The notes under the pieces are model-generated. The model searched no databases. It worked only from the letters and a program-made list of their open reading frames with translations, and had not been told where the DNA came from. Of a stretch of 41,197 nt of DNA, positions 14,611 to 22,532 are shown in pieces. The stretch is taken from the NCBI RefSeq assembly GCF_030655195.1, contig NZ_JAURWA010000049.1, forward strand, positions 1-41,197, in the 5' to 3' direction. Made by a program: the position numbers and the translations under genes. This stretch comes from Patulibacter sp. (GTDB lineage Bacteria; Actinomycetota; Thermoleophilia; Solirubrobacterales; Solirubrobacteraceae). Position 1 is the first letter of the stretch. Every line of letters starts with the position of its first letter.

Positions 14611-16071
14611 TCAGCGGTCGCGCGCCGGCCCGTAGATCGTCGTCTCCCCGGCGGGGTCGCGCGAGCTGCCGACCCCGGTGGCGACGATGCGGACCCGATC
14701 GGCGTCCGTCGCACGGACGGCCAGGTCGGTCGCGGCCGCCAGCGCCGGCCGGGTGATGCGCCCGAGGCGGACGCAGAGCGCGACGACGTCGGCCTGCGGC
14801 ACGAGGTGCCCCGCGTCGACGGCACCGATCAGCGGCGGCGCGTCGAGGATCACGACGTCGTACCCGTCACGGACGTGCCCGAGCATCTCCGCGATCTCGC
14901 GCCCCCCGAGCCGGTCCGGCGGCACGTCCGCGGAGCCGGCCGTCACGACCCAGAAGGACGGGGCGGCGGCCGGGCCGCCGGGGAGGCGCGCCTCCTGCAG
15001 CGTCGCCCGGGGCTCGGCCCGTCCGCCCAGGTAGTCGGAGAGCCCCGGGCCGGGCCGCAGGCCCAGGCGCCCGGCGATCGACGGGATCCGCAGGTCGCAC
15101 TCGACCACGAGCGCCCGCTCCCCGGCCTCCGCCGCGGCCGCGGCGAGGCCGACGGCGACGGTGCTCTTGCCCGCCCCCGCCTGCGCGCTCGTCACCAGGA
15201 CGACCTGCCCACGGTCCGAGGCCGCGTCCCGGAGGCCCCGCCGGACCATCCGGAACGTCTCGACCTCCGACGCGGTGATGCCGAAGCTCCTCCCCCGGCC
15301 CCGCCGCGCGTAGGTGCGCAGCGGCGGCACCGCCCCGATCACGGGCACGGTGCCGGACCCCGAGCGCAGCGCGGGGAGGGTCGCGATCCGCCGTCCGCGG
15401 CGTCGCCAGCCCCAGCCCCCCGCCAGGAGGAGCAGGGCGACGAGGAGGCCCCCCGCCGCACCGACGCCCGCCGCGACCGGCGTCTCCGTGCCCGAGGACC
15501 GCTCGCGCACCGTCCCGACGCGGACGATGGTCAGCGGCAGCACGGAGCGGGCCGCGGTCTCCAGCTCGGCGAGCTGCGCGACGACGGCGTCGGGGAGCCG
15601 GCCCCGACCGGCGGAGGTGGCGCTCTCCCGGAGGGTCGTCGCCGCCCGTCGGTACTGCCCGCGCTCCGACGCCGTGCGCACGGTCCGTAGCGCCAGCGCG
15701 TAGGTGCGCGCCCCGGTCGCGGCGGCGCTCCGGTCGTCGGAGGTCACCCGGACCTCGACGATCGCCGTGCCGGGCCGGACCGTCGCCCGGACGTCGGTGA
15801 CGGGTGCGGGCAACGGGGTCGAGGAGGCCACCTCGACGACCGCCGGTGCCGTGATCGCGGCCGCCGCCGCGGCCGCGAAGGTCGCCGCGTCGCCCCGGGT
15901 CGCGGCCCCGGACCCGGTGGCGGGCGTCGGGTCCGCGCGCAGGAGCGCCTCGCCGTCCCACACCGTCCGGCGGTCCGTCGCCAGCACCGTTCCGAGGACC
16001 GCGCCGAGCACCAGGCAGGCGACGACCAGGGCGACCCTGGGGAGCTGGGCGACCAGGCCGCGCGTCGTCAT
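14611..16071 (-). CDS. polysaccharide co-polymerase / BY-kinase (Wzz-Wze fusion)
   Basis: A 486-residue protein. An N-terminal Wzz-like region has TM1 at about 12-31, an extracytoplasmic stretch, and TM2 at about 198-219. A cytoplasmic bacterial tyrosine kinase domain follows, with Walker A SAQAGAGKST (295-304), Walker A' VVECDLR (322-328) and Walker B VVILDAPP (406-413). Such proteins control chain length and export of exopolysaccharide. The usual C-terminal tyrosine cluster is missing; only one Tyr (about residue 480) is near the end. The ATG overlaps the TGA of the upstream gene (ATGA), so translation is probably coupled. It is the last gene of a three-gene operon starting at 17254. Confidence 0.88.
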   Translation of the reverse strand: MTTRGLVAQLPRVALVVACLVLGAVLGTVLATDRRTVWDGEALLRADPTPATGSGAATRGDAATFAAAAAAAITAPAVVEVASSTPLPAPVTDVRATVRPGTAIVEVRVTSDDRSAAATGARTYALALRTVRTASERGQYRRAATTLRESATSAGRGRLPDAVVAQLAELETAARSVLPLTIVRVGTVRERSSGTETPVAAGVGAAGGLLVALLLLAGGWGWRRRGRRIATLPALRSGSGTVPVIGAVPPLRTYARRGRGRSFGITASEVETFRMVRRGLRDAASDRGQVVLVTSAQAGAGKSTVAVGLAAAAAEAGERALVVECDLRIPSIAGRLGLRPGPGLSDYLGGRAEPRATLQEARLPGGPAAAPSFWVVTAGSADVPPDRLGGREIAEMLGHVRDGYDVVILDAPPLIGAVDAGHLVPQADVVALCVRLGRITRPALAAATDLAVRATDADRVRIVATGVGSSRDPAGETTIYGPARDR

Positions 16072-16838
16072 CGATCCGCACCGGGCCGTCGGGCGTCGAG
16101 TCCCTCGGCCACCCACGGGTTCGAGCCGGGAGGCTCGCGGTCCGGAGCCGGAGCCAGAGGCTCCGTGGCCTCGGACGCCCGGGCCCCGGGCGCCGGCGGC
16201 GCGTCTGCCGGAGCGGCCACCGGCCACGTCCTCGTGGCGGCGTCGGCGGCGCGGGTCGCGGCGTCGGCGGCCCGCGTGACCATGTCGGCGGAGTCCGCGG
16301 CCAGAGGTGCGGGGTGCTCCGACGGACGCGCAGCGGGCCGGGCGGCGGGCGGGCCGGGACGCTCCACCGCGACCGCCGGCGGCGTGGTCGGCGGAGCGGG
16401 AAGCCAGGCCGCGGAGGCGGACTCGTCCGGGGGCGCGGAGGCGGACCCGTCCCGGGACACGGAGGCGGACCCGTCCGGGGGCGCGGAGGCCCCGGTGGCC
16501 GGGGAAGTCCGGTCGACGGTGGGCGCGGCCACGTCCTCGGGCGGTCGATCTGCCGGCACCGCCGGACCCGGGACCTCCGACGGTGCCGGCGGAGGTCCCC
16601 CGGGCCCGGGCGTCGCGGACCGCCTCGACGGTGGGAGCCACCGGCTCGCCGCGTCGGCGGGGACCGGGCCCGGAGCCCGATCCGGTGGCGCCGACGCGCC
16701 GCCCACGACCTGTGGCGCCGGTGACCGCGGCAGCCACCGGCTGCCGGGCGCATCCGTGCCGTCCGAGCCCGCCGAGAGGTCGCGGTCTGCTCCGCCGTCG
16801 GCCGACATGGCCGGATTACAGCACGCCACCCGGCTCAC
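16068..16838 (-). CDS. disordered Pro/Ala/Ser-rich protein of the kinase operon
   Basis: A 256-residue low-complexity protein rich in Pro, Ala, Ser and Asp, with no membrane segment. It contains tandem repeats: GSAS-type octapeptides (24-bp DNA units at 16411-16490) and RAADAAT heptads (21-bp units at 16237-16278). SRWLP occurs twice near the N-terminus, a possible short binding motif. The GTG at 16838 overlaps the upstream TGA as GTGA, and the stop overlaps the next ATG as ATGA, so the gene is locked between its neighbours. Its position points to a role with the kinase, perhaps as a scaffold or substrate, but this is inference. An ATG at 16808 is an alternative start. Confidence 0.6.
   Translation of the reverse strand: MSRVACCNPAMSADGGADRDLSAGSDGTDAPGSRWLPRSPAPQVVGGASAPPDRAPGPVPADAASRWLPPSRRSATPGPGGPPPAPSEVPGPAVPADRPPEDVAAPTVDRTSPATGASAPPDGSASVSRDGSASAPPDESASAAWLPAPPTTPPAVAVERPGPPAARPAARPSEHPAPLAADSADMVTRAADAATRAADAATRTWPVAAPADAPPAPGARASEATEPLAPAPDREPPGSNPWVAEGLDARRPGADR
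16237..16278. repeat. two 21-bp tandem repeats (RAADAAT)
   Basis: Two head-to-tail copies of a GCGGCGTCGGCGG-containing 21-bp unit inside the disordered protein gene, encoding two RAADAAT heptads. Confidence 0.7.
16411..16490. repeat. 24-bp tandem repeats, about 3.3 copies
   Basis: Units at 16411-16434, 16435-16458 and 16459-16482 plus a partial copy, each with GCGGAGGCGGAC and CGTCC. They encode octapeptides of the GSAS..D type and could vary in copy number by slippage without breaking the frame. Confidence 0.8.
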
Positions 16839-17254
16839 AGGCCGGTCCCGGCGACGAACCGCGGGTCGAGCGCCCGGAGGCGCCGGAGCGTCTCCTGCGC
16901 GGGAGCGTCGCGGAACCGCAGCCGCTGCACCTGGTACAGCCGGCGGCCCGCGAGCGCGTCCTCCGGATGGGCGGCGAACTCGCGTGCGGCGAGGTCCTCG
17001 GCGGCGGCGAACCGCCCCGAACGCACCATCGCGGCCACCACGGTCGCGGTCGCCCGGCTCCGTGTCGCGGGCCCGACGGAAGCGACGGCCCGGCGCTCGG
17101 CCGCGACCGGATCCGTCGGCAGGACGCGATCCGCCGACGCCAACCGCCGCTCGTCCCGGAGCGCGAGGAGCAGTCCGACGGCCGCGACGAGCAGCCCGAC
17201 GGCGAGGACGACACGGATCGGCAGGCGCACCGGAGGTCGGCGAGACGCGAGCAT
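16835..17254 (-). CDS. membrane-anchored TPR-like protein
   Basis: A 139-residue protein with one transmembrane helix (about residues 14-33, IRVVLAVGLLVAAVGLLLAL) and an outward helical region with TPR-like alternation (RSRATATVVAAMVRSGRFAA, then REFAAHPEDALAGRRLYQVQ). It is the first gene of the operon with the disordered protein and the BY-kinase. Its stop overlaps the next GTG by 4 nt. The ATG is preceded by TACGGT with 6 nt between, so the operon mRNA is probably leaderless. TPR-like parts are often found with Wzy-type ligases, and such a gene starts divergently 102 bp away; a partnership is inference. Confidence 0.7.
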   Translation of the reverse strand: MLASRRPPVRLPIRVVLAVGLLVAAVGLLLALRDERRLASADRVLPTDPVAAERRAVASVGPATRSRATATVVAAMVRSGRFAAAEDLAAREFAAHPEDALAGRRLYQVQRLRFRDAPAQETLRRLRALDPRFVAGTGL

Positions 17255-17260
17255 GGCGGC

Positions 17261-17349
17261 ACCGTACAGCCCCCGGCGCCGCCCTCTGCGGATTACGTAC
17301 GCAGCTCGGCGTCGATCCACCCCCGGAGCGGCCCGGTGCCTGTCACGAT
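17261..17349. promoter_or_regulatory. divergent promoters of the polysaccharide genes
   Basis: TACGGT (17261-17266, minus strand) lies 6 nt before the ATG of the kinase operon. CACGAT (17344-17349, plus strand) lies 6 nt before the GTG of the ligase gene. Both are -10-like boxes at leaderless spacing, so the two transcription units diverge within about 100 bp and may share regulation. Confidence 0.5.
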
Positions 17350-17355
17350 GCCGCC

Positions 17356-18972
17356 GTGCCCGCCCCTCAAGCCGGATCCCGTCGAGCGCGGGCGACGCCC
17401 GCAGCTCGCGCGGCCGCGGTCGTCGGCTGCGGGACGGCGCTCGGCCTCGTCGTCCTCTCGGCCCGCTCCGGCGGCGGGTACTTCCCCGTCGAGTATCTGA
17501 GCATCGGCGTGGCGGCGCTCGTCGCCGGGGCGGTCCTGCTCCTGGTCACGGAGGCGACGCGCGGCACCGCCTCGGCCCGCTGCGCCGTCGCCGTCGGCGG
17601 GCTGCTGGCGTACGCCGGATGGATCGGCCTGTCCGGGGGGTGGTCGCCCGCACCCGACGTCGCCGCCGCCGGGTTCCAGCGCAACCTCGCCTACGCCGCC
17701 GTGCTCATCCTCGGCGTCCTCACAGCCGGCCGCGGACGTGGTGCCACCGGACTCGTGCTGACGGTGTGGGTCGCGCTGGCCGGGATCTCCGTCGCCGGCG
17801 CCGCCTCGAGGCTGCTCCCGGCGCTCGAGCTCGCCCCGCTCCGCGACTCCGTGCTGGCGGACGGGCGCCTGAGCTGGCCGCTGACCTACTGGAACGCCCA
17901 GGGCCTCGCGGCGGCCATGGCCGTCCCGCTCGCGCTCGGCATCGCGGCCGATCGCCGGGCGCACGTCGCGCTCCGCGCCACGGCCGCCGGGACGGTCCCG
18001 CTGGTCGCGACCGCGCTCGCGCTCTCCCTCTCCCGCGGGAGCGTCCTGGCGCTCGCGGTCGGACTCGCCGTCTTCGTCCTGTGCTCCGCCCGACCGCTCC
18101 GCAGCGTCGCGGTCGTCGCCGCGACGACCCTGCCGACCGCGGTCGCCGTCGCGCTCTGCATCGCGGAGCCCGCGGCCGTCGAGCCCCTCGGCCGGGCCCT
18201 CGACCTCCGGACCGTCGGGCCCCGGCTCTTCGGGGCCGCGGTCGCGCTGGGGGTCGTCGCGGCCGCCCTGGCGGTCGTGGGCCTCCGCGCCGCACGGACG
18301 GTGGAGGACACGCGCCGGCGCCGGCGGCTCGCCGGCGCCGGCCCCGGCTCGGCCGCCGTCGCCGGGGTGATCGTCGTGGCCGTCGCGGTCCTGGCCCTCG
18401 CCGCGGCGCGCTACGACGACCGCATCGCGGAGGGCACCGTCGGCGTCCGCTCGTTCGTCGACGCCCGCAGCTCCGAGTTCACGGCCGCCCGCCCGAACAC
18501 CGCCCTCGGGGTCGAGCGGCTGGGCACGGTGCGCGGCAGCCGTGCGGACGCCTACCGCGTCGCGATCGACGAGTTCCAGAGCGCACCGATCCTCGGGGCG
18601 GGGACCGGCACCTACCCGCAGCTGTGGCTGCGCGAGCGGCGGGGGCCGGAGACGATCCGCAACGCGCACTCGCTGCCGCTCGAGACCGCCGGGGAGACCG
18701 GCCTCGTCGGCCTCGCGCTCCTCCTCGCGTTCTTCGGAACGGTCGTGCGAGGCGTCGTCGTGGTCCGTCGTCGACCCGGTGCGGTCCCGCGCGCGAGAGC
18801 GGCCGGGGCGGCCGGCGCGCTGGCCGCGTTCGCCGCGTCGTGCTGCATCGACTGGACCTGGCAGATGGGGACCCTGACGGCCGCGGCGATGCTGCTGGCG
18901 GCGACGTTCCTCCGATCGGAACGGCGTACGGCGGAGACACCGGTCCCCCGATCGGTCGAACATTCGGCCTGA
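17356..18972 (+). CDS. O-antigen ligase/polymerase (Wzy_C family)
   Basis: A 538-residue polytopic membrane protein with about 11-12 hydrophobic segments. The family signature is RNAHSLPLETAGETGLVGLA near residues 433-452, where the conserved His and Glu lie in the large extracytoplasmic loop region that acts on lipid-linked glycans. The preceding FQSAPILGAGTGTYPQLWL is also typical. By family it polymerises or ligates undecaprenyl-linked repeat units outside the membrane. In an organism without lipopolysaccharide the product is probably an exopolysaccharide or cell-wall glycan. The GTG at 17356 is preceded by CACGAT at 6-nt spacing. It is divergent from the kinase operon. Confidence 0.85.
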   Translation: MPAPQAGSRRARATPAARAAAVVGCGTALGLVVLSARSGGGYFPVEYLSIGVAALVAGAVLLLVTEATRGTASARCAVAVGGLLAYAGWIGLSGGWSPAPDVAAAGFQRNLAYAAVLILGVLTAGRGRGATGLVLTVWVALAGISVAGAASRLLPALELAPLRDSVLADGRLSWPLTYWNAQGLAAAMAVPLALGIAADRRAHVALRATAAGTVPLVATALALSLSRGSVLALAVGLAVFVLCSARPLRSVAVVAATTLPTAVAVALCIAEPAAVEPLGRALDLRTVGPRLFGAAVALGVVAAALAVVGLRAARTVEDTRRRRRLAGAGPGSAAVAGVIVVAVAVLALAAARYDDRIAEGTVGVRSFVDARSSEFTAARPNTALGVERLGTVRGSRADAYRVAIDEFQSAPILGAGTGTYPQLWLRERRGPETIRNAHSLPLETAGETGLVGLALLLAFFGTVVRGVVVVRRRPGAVPRARAAGAAGALAAFAASCCIDWTWQMGTLTAAAMLLAATFLRSERRTAETPVPRSVEHSA

Positions 18973-18982
18973 TCGGTTGACC
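18950..18982 (+). repeat. 12-bp direct repeats, 21 bp apart
   Basis: GATCGGTCGAAC (18950-18961) and GATCGGTTGACC (18971-18982) match at 10 of 12 positions with starts 21 bp apart, two helical turns. They lie at the ligase gene end and just upstream of the next gene, so they may be binding sites for a regulator. A further GATCGG lies at 18914. Confidence 0.4.
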
Positions 18983-19046
18983 TACGGTGTACAGTTCCGG
19001 CACGTCACGCCGTCCAGTCGCCCCTGAACCGAGAACGAAGCCGCAC

Positions 19047-19910
19047 ATGACCCCGAGCACCTCCCGGTTCCGCACGCCCGGGCGCCGGGTGGCGACCGCA
19101 CTGGTCGCCACCGCAGCCCTCGTCGCGTCAGGTCCCGCCGTCTCGGCCGCGCAGGCCCAGTCGACGGCGGACCAGTACGGGACCGCCGGCGCGACCGGCA
19201 CCGCCTCCAACGCCATCACCCGCGTCGACTTCACGACGTTCGGGACGCTCGATGAGCGGGTCCGACAGGACGTGCGGACGGCGCTCGACCGCGCCGCCCT
19301 GCCGTTCCGGGCGCTCCGCACGACGGACGGCCGGATCCTCCGGTTCCTCGACGGCCCGATCGCGCCCACGCTCTCGAAGGCCGGCCCCGACGCGGTCGGC
19401 CGCGGCGTGGGCGAGGCCCTGACGGGAAGCGCGCCCGCCGCGCCCGGGATCTTCCGGGCGCTGTTCCCGACGGACGGCCCCTACCGACCGGTCGTCGCCA
19501 GCGTCGTGACCCGGACCGAGGACGTCTCAAAGCGGCAGGACCGCTTCAGCCACGGGGTCGCCCAGGGCTTCGCGACGTCGGTCCCCACCGTGTACGTCGA
19601 GCGGTCCGACGACAAGACGTCGCACGTGGCCGACTTCCGCGACGTGCCCGGTGTCGACGTGGTCGACGACATCGACACCGACGCGGGCAAGCGCCGGCTG
19701 GTGGCACTGCTCACGGGCTCGAGCGCCCGCACCACGGCCGCACCGGCGGCCGACGACGGACGCATCGACGCCGAGACGTCGGCCGCCGTGGGCGGGACGG
19801 ATGACGGGACCGGCATCGTCGGCCCGGCCGCGCTCCTCGCCGTCATCGGCGGCGTGCTCTTCGCCGTCGCGGGTCCCGGGCTCCGGCGCCGCCGGCGCCG
19901 CACCTCGTAG
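19047..19910 (+). CDS. secreted, C-terminally membrane-anchored protein
   Basis: A 287-residue protein. Residues 1-38 are a signal peptide (cleavage after AQA). A soluble domain of about 200 residues follows (LDERVRQDVRTALDRAALPF, then PTVYVERSDDKTSHVADFRD). A C-terminal hydrophobic helix (IVGPAALLAVIGGVLFAVAG) ends in an Arg-rich tail that would hold it in the membrane facing outward. There is no LPXTG motif. The gene sits between the Wzy_C ligase and the sugar-phosphate transferase on the same strand, so it may help polysaccharide assembly at the outer face of the membrane. The domain is not recognised and no catalytic motif stands out. Confidence 0.75.
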   Translation: MTPSTSRFRTPGRRVATALVATAALVASGPAVSAAQAQSTADQYGTAGATGTASNAITRVDFTTFGTLDERVRQDVRTALDRAALPFRALRTTDGRILRFLDGPIAPTLSKAGPDAVGRGVGEALTGSAPAAPGIFRALFPTDGPYRPVVASVVTRTEDVSKRQDRFSHGVAQGFATSVPTVYVERSDDKTSHVADFRDVPGVDVVDDIDTDAGKRRLVALLTGSSARTTAAPAADDGRIDAETSAAVGGTDDGTGIVGPAALLAVIGGVLFAVAGPGLRRRRRRTS

Positions 19911-19939
19911 CGCCCATCGCGCCTCCCCCGCACCCGCGG

Positions 19940-19966
19940 GGTCGAGGCGCGCGGCCGCGCTCGACC
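19940..19966 (+). terminator. terminator of the anchored secreted protein gene
   Basis: GGTCGAG pairs with CTCGACC and an inner CGCG pairs with CGCG, giving about 11 bp with a single bulge, 30 bases after the stop. Confidence 0.5.
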
Positions 19967-19987
19967 GCGGCCCACCCGTCGAGCGCC

Positions 19988-20044
19988 CGCCCCGGTAGGC
20001 AGAGGCCACGCCGGCGGGTGCCCTGAGCAGAGGCAACCGGGGCG
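19988..20044 (+). ncRNA. unassigned 57-nt stem-loop element
   Basis: A perfect 9-bp closing stem (CGCCCCGGT 19988-19996 with ACCGGGGCG 20036-20044) encloses 39 nt in which GCAGAGGC occurs twice, once near each side of the stem (19999-20006 and 20027-20034). A short inner helix with one bulge is possible. This layout resembles a structured RNA, but it matches no riboswitch class I can recall. The strand is uncertain. Confidence 0.35.
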
Positions 20045-20363
20045 ACCCCTCCGCCACCGCGCCGGCTCCCTCCGCCCCCCCCATCCCGACCTCCGCGCGA
20101 TGCCGACATGGGCCTCCCCCGGACGGCTGGATTCGACGCACTGGACGGGTGTCCACGCCTCCCCCGACCGGTGGATCCGTCCGTGGACGAAGAAGCCCCA
20201 CCGATCGTCGCGTGAACCCTCGACTTGCCGGGTCCGAGCGCCTAGAGTGCGGTGTATCCAGCAGGCCCCAAGTGTCCCCCGACACCACATTTTGCGCGCT
20301 GCAAGCGGTCACTCACTCCCTCCTGACATCCCTCCCGTCGTCCTGCCGCCGCAGCTGCGCGCG

Positions 20364-21779
20364 GTGGACGTCGCGACTCCACCGATCGTCGCGGGCGAGC
20401 GTGCCCGTCGACGGCGCTACCTGCGCGGCCGCACCCGGCAGGCGTGCCTGGTCCTCGGCGACCTGGCGTCCATCGCCTCGGCGCTGATGGTCCTGTTCGC
20501 CGGGCCCTGGGCCCCCGATCCGCCCACCGCGCCGGCGGGGGCGCTGGCGGCCGTGCTGATCGGCTGGGTCGCCGTCCTGCACCTCTACGGGCTGTACCCC
20601 CGGTTCCCGCGCCTGGTGACGACGTCCATGCTCGACGAGCTGCCCCGCGTCTTCCACGCGACCCTCGTGGCCTCGGTGCTCACGTTCATCTGGCTGAGCA
20701 CCTGGGGGTCCCACACGACGTTGCCCGGCGCCATCGCCCTCCCTGCCGCAGTCATCATCGCCCTCCCGCTCGGCAGGGTCCTGGTCCGGCACGCCCTGAC
20801 CGACATCGTCGGACCCGAACGCGTGCTGCTGGTCGGCTCCGGCTCGACGAGCCCGGCGGTGGAACGGGCCCTCGCGCAACGCCGTGACGTCCGCCTCGTC
20901 GGACAGGTGGCGCTCCCCGCCCAGTGGCTCCGGGAGCACAGCGGGGACGACACCCTGCCGGAGCTGGAGCGTCTGGTCGTCGACGAGCTCGTCGACCGCG
21001 TCCTGCTCGCGACCAGGGACCTCGGGGACGCCGCCGTCGGGGACTTCATGCACTGGAGCCGGGGCGCGAACGTCAGCCTGACCGTCCTCCCGGAGCACTT
21101 CGAGGTCATCGGGGTCGCAGCGTCGTTCGACAGCGTCCAGGGCGCGACGGTCGTGTCGCTGCAGCCCCCGGTGCTCTCGCGGACCGCGCAGACCCTGAAG
21201 CGCGCGATGGACATCGTCGGCGCGGGGGCCGGCCTGGTCGTCCTGGCGCCCGTGATGTTCGCGGTCGCGCTCGCCGTCCGGCTGGACTCGCCGGGGCCGA
21301 TCCTCTTCCGTCAGGAGCGGATCGGTCACGGCGGGCGCCGCTTCGGGCTGCTCAAGTTCCGGACGATGACGCCGGATGCCGACGCCCTGGTCGAGGAGCT
21401 GATGGCACGGAGCACGGACCCCCACTGGCTGCAGCTCGAGAACGATCCGCGCGTCACGAAGATCGGCCGCACCCTGCGGGCCACCAGCCTGGACGAGCTG
21501 CCCCAGCTCTGGAACGTCCTGCGGGGCCACATGAGCCTCGTCGGCCCGCGGCCCCTCTCGCTCCGCGACGACGCCAGGGTCGGCGGGTGGGCCCGGGGCC
21601 GTCTGGACCTGACCCCGGGGCTCACCGGCCTGTGGCAGGTGCAGGGTCGCAAGTGCGTGCCCTTCGAGGAGATGGTGAAGCTCGACTACGTCTACGTCAC
21701 CAACTGGTCGCTCTGGGGCGACATCAAGCTGCTCCTGCAGACGATGCCGGCCGTCCTGCAGGGCCGCGGGGCGCGCTGA
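20364..21779 (+). CDS. polyprenyl glycosylphosphotransferase (WbaP/CpsE-type)
   Basis: A 471-residue initiating enzyme of polysaccharide synthesis that moves a sugar-1-phosphate from a nucleotide sugar to undecaprenyl phosphate. Four N-terminal membrane helices (about residues 27-145) are followed by a Rossmann-like region (ERVLLVGSGS). A further membrane helix (IVGAGAGLVVLAPVMFAVAL) leads into the catalytic domain with SPGPILFRQERIG, LLKFRTM, SLDELPQLWNVLRGHMSLVG, PRP and PGLTGLWQVQGR. The start is uncertain: GTG 20364 gives a family-like length, and TTG 20292 is the main alternative. Longer reading into 20100 adds non-family residues and crosses a likely promoter. Confidence 0.9.
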   Translation: MDVATPPIVAGERARRRRYLRGRTRQACLVLGDLASIASALMVLFAGPWAPDPPTAPAGALAAVLIGWVAVLHLYGLYPRFPRLVTTSMLDELPRVFHATLVASVLTFIWLSTWGSHTTLPGAIALPAAVIIALPLGRVLVRHALTDIVGPERVLLVGSGSTSPAVERALAQRRDVRLVGQVALPAQWLREHSGDDTLPELERLVVDELVDRVLLATRDLGDAAVGDFMHWSRGANVSLTVLPEHFEVIGVAASFDSVQGATVVSLQPPVLSRTAQTLKRAMDIVGAGAGLVVLAPVMFAVALAVRLDSPGPILFRQERIGHGGRRFGLLKFRTMTPDADALVEELMARSTDPHWLQLENDPRVTKIGRTLRATSLDELPQLWNVLRGHMSLVGPRPLSLRDDARVGGWARGRLDLTPGLTGLWQVQGRKCVPFEEMVKLDYVYVTNWSLWGDIKLLLQTMPAVLQGRGAR

Positions 21780-21804
21780 CCCCGCGGTCTCGCGGAGCCC
21801 CGGC

Positions 21805-22482
21805 CTAGCCGCCGGGGGCGACGGCCACGACCACGCGGTCGTCGGTCATCAGCTTGCCCTCGAGCATCGCGGTGGTGACCGCGCCGAGGGCCGAGCGTCC
21901 TTCGCGGGGCACGTCGGCCCTGAGGGTCACCGCGCCCGTCGTCACGCGGACGCCGAAGCCCTCGGGCCGTCCGACGAGTGCGTCCTCGATGCCCCGGGCC
22001 AGCCCGACCGCCTCGGAGCGGGCGGTGGCGCCGTCGTCGAGGGTGCCGCGCAGGACCGCGAACCGGCCCGCGTCGAGGCGGGCGACCGCGTCGCCGGCGC
22101 GCACGTGGGTGCCGATCGCGTGCGCGACGCTGCGACCCAGCCGGGCGCGGCGCTGGGCGTCGGGATCCTCGTCGTCGGCCGTGCTGGTGGCACCCGACGA
22201 ATCGGACTCGAGGTCCAGGACGGCCGTGGCCACGGGACGCCAGGCGCCGGGGCCGTCGGAGCCGACGACCGAGAGGACGGGCGTCCGGGTGACGACGGGC
22301 AGCGCGTCGTCGATGTCGACGTCGACCACGAGCAGCGCCGTACGGGCCGTGCCGCCGGCCGCGGTGGCGACGAACCAGCGGTCGACGTGCGACACGATCG
22401 CGTGCCGCCCGTGGCCGGGCGTCGGTTCCTGCGGGCCGGGAACACGCCGCAGATGGGAGGTGAGGGACGAGGCGAAGGACAC
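21805..22482 (-). CDS. degenerate GGDEF-like domain protein
   Basis: A 225-residue protein whose C-terminal half follows the diguanylate cyclase pattern: THVRAGDAVARLDAGRFAVL aligns with the R..D..aRlGGDEFa.l region, then an Ala-rich helix and a GVRVTTGAVTL strand. The signature GGDEF reads DAGRF, so cyclase activity is very unlikely. The N-terminal half (HVDRWFVATAAGG, then TARTALLVVDVDI) is not recognised. If related to GGDEF proteins, it may bind c-di-GMP or a partner. The start is uncertain: GTG 22482 avoids a strong inverted repeat at 22497-22532 that an ATG at 22554 would make coding. It is convergent with the sugar transferase, 25 nt apart. Confidence 0.65.
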   Translation of the reverse strand: MSFASSLTSHLRRVPGPQEPTPGHGRHAIVSHVDRWFVATAAGGTARTALLVVDVDIDDALPVVTRTPVLSVVGSDGPGAWRPVATAVLDLESDSSGATSTADDEDPDAQRRARLGRSVAHAIGTHVRAGDAVARLDAGRFAVLRGTLDDGATARSEAVGLARGIEDALVGRPEGFGVRVTTGAVTLRADVPREGRSALGAVTTAMLEGKLMTDDRVVVAVAPGG

Positions 22483-22489
22483 GATGGTG

Positions 22490-22532
22490 TGAGGGACCGG
22501 GGAGGTCCCTCCTCCTGTCGTCCCTCCCCGGC
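22490..22532. other. inverted repeats upstream of GGDEF-like gene
   Basis: GAGGGAC and GTCCCTC flank a 7-nt loop, and CCGGGGAGG also pairs with CCCTCCCCGG further right. If the gene starts at 22482 these would form a hairpin in its 5' leader. Confidence 0.4.

Larger units (their letters stand above)
19911..20363 (+). other. long structured leader region before the sugar transferase
   Basis: 453 bases without a convincing gene. It holds the terminator hairpin at 19940-19966 and the stem-loop at 19988-20044. GTCCA/TGGAC inverted motifs lie around 20142-20188 and a TAGAGT -10-like box at 20243-20248. A small hairpin GTGTC-CCCC-GACAC (20272-20285) is followed by a TTTT run, rare in this genome and attenuator-like. 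If transcription starts near 20255, the leader is about 40 nt (TTG start at 20292) or 110 nt (GTG start at 20364). Confidence 0.45.

Noticed and set aside
19988..20044. Known riboswitch (c-di-GMP, cobalamin, ZTP or fluoride)
   Set aside because: None of the conserved core motifs of these classes is present; left as unassigned.
20100..20363. Extended N-terminus of the sugar transferase
   Set aside because: The extra residues do not fit the family, and a likely promoter (TAGAGT at 20243) and a small hairpin lie inside; GTG 20364 or TTG 20292 is more plausible.
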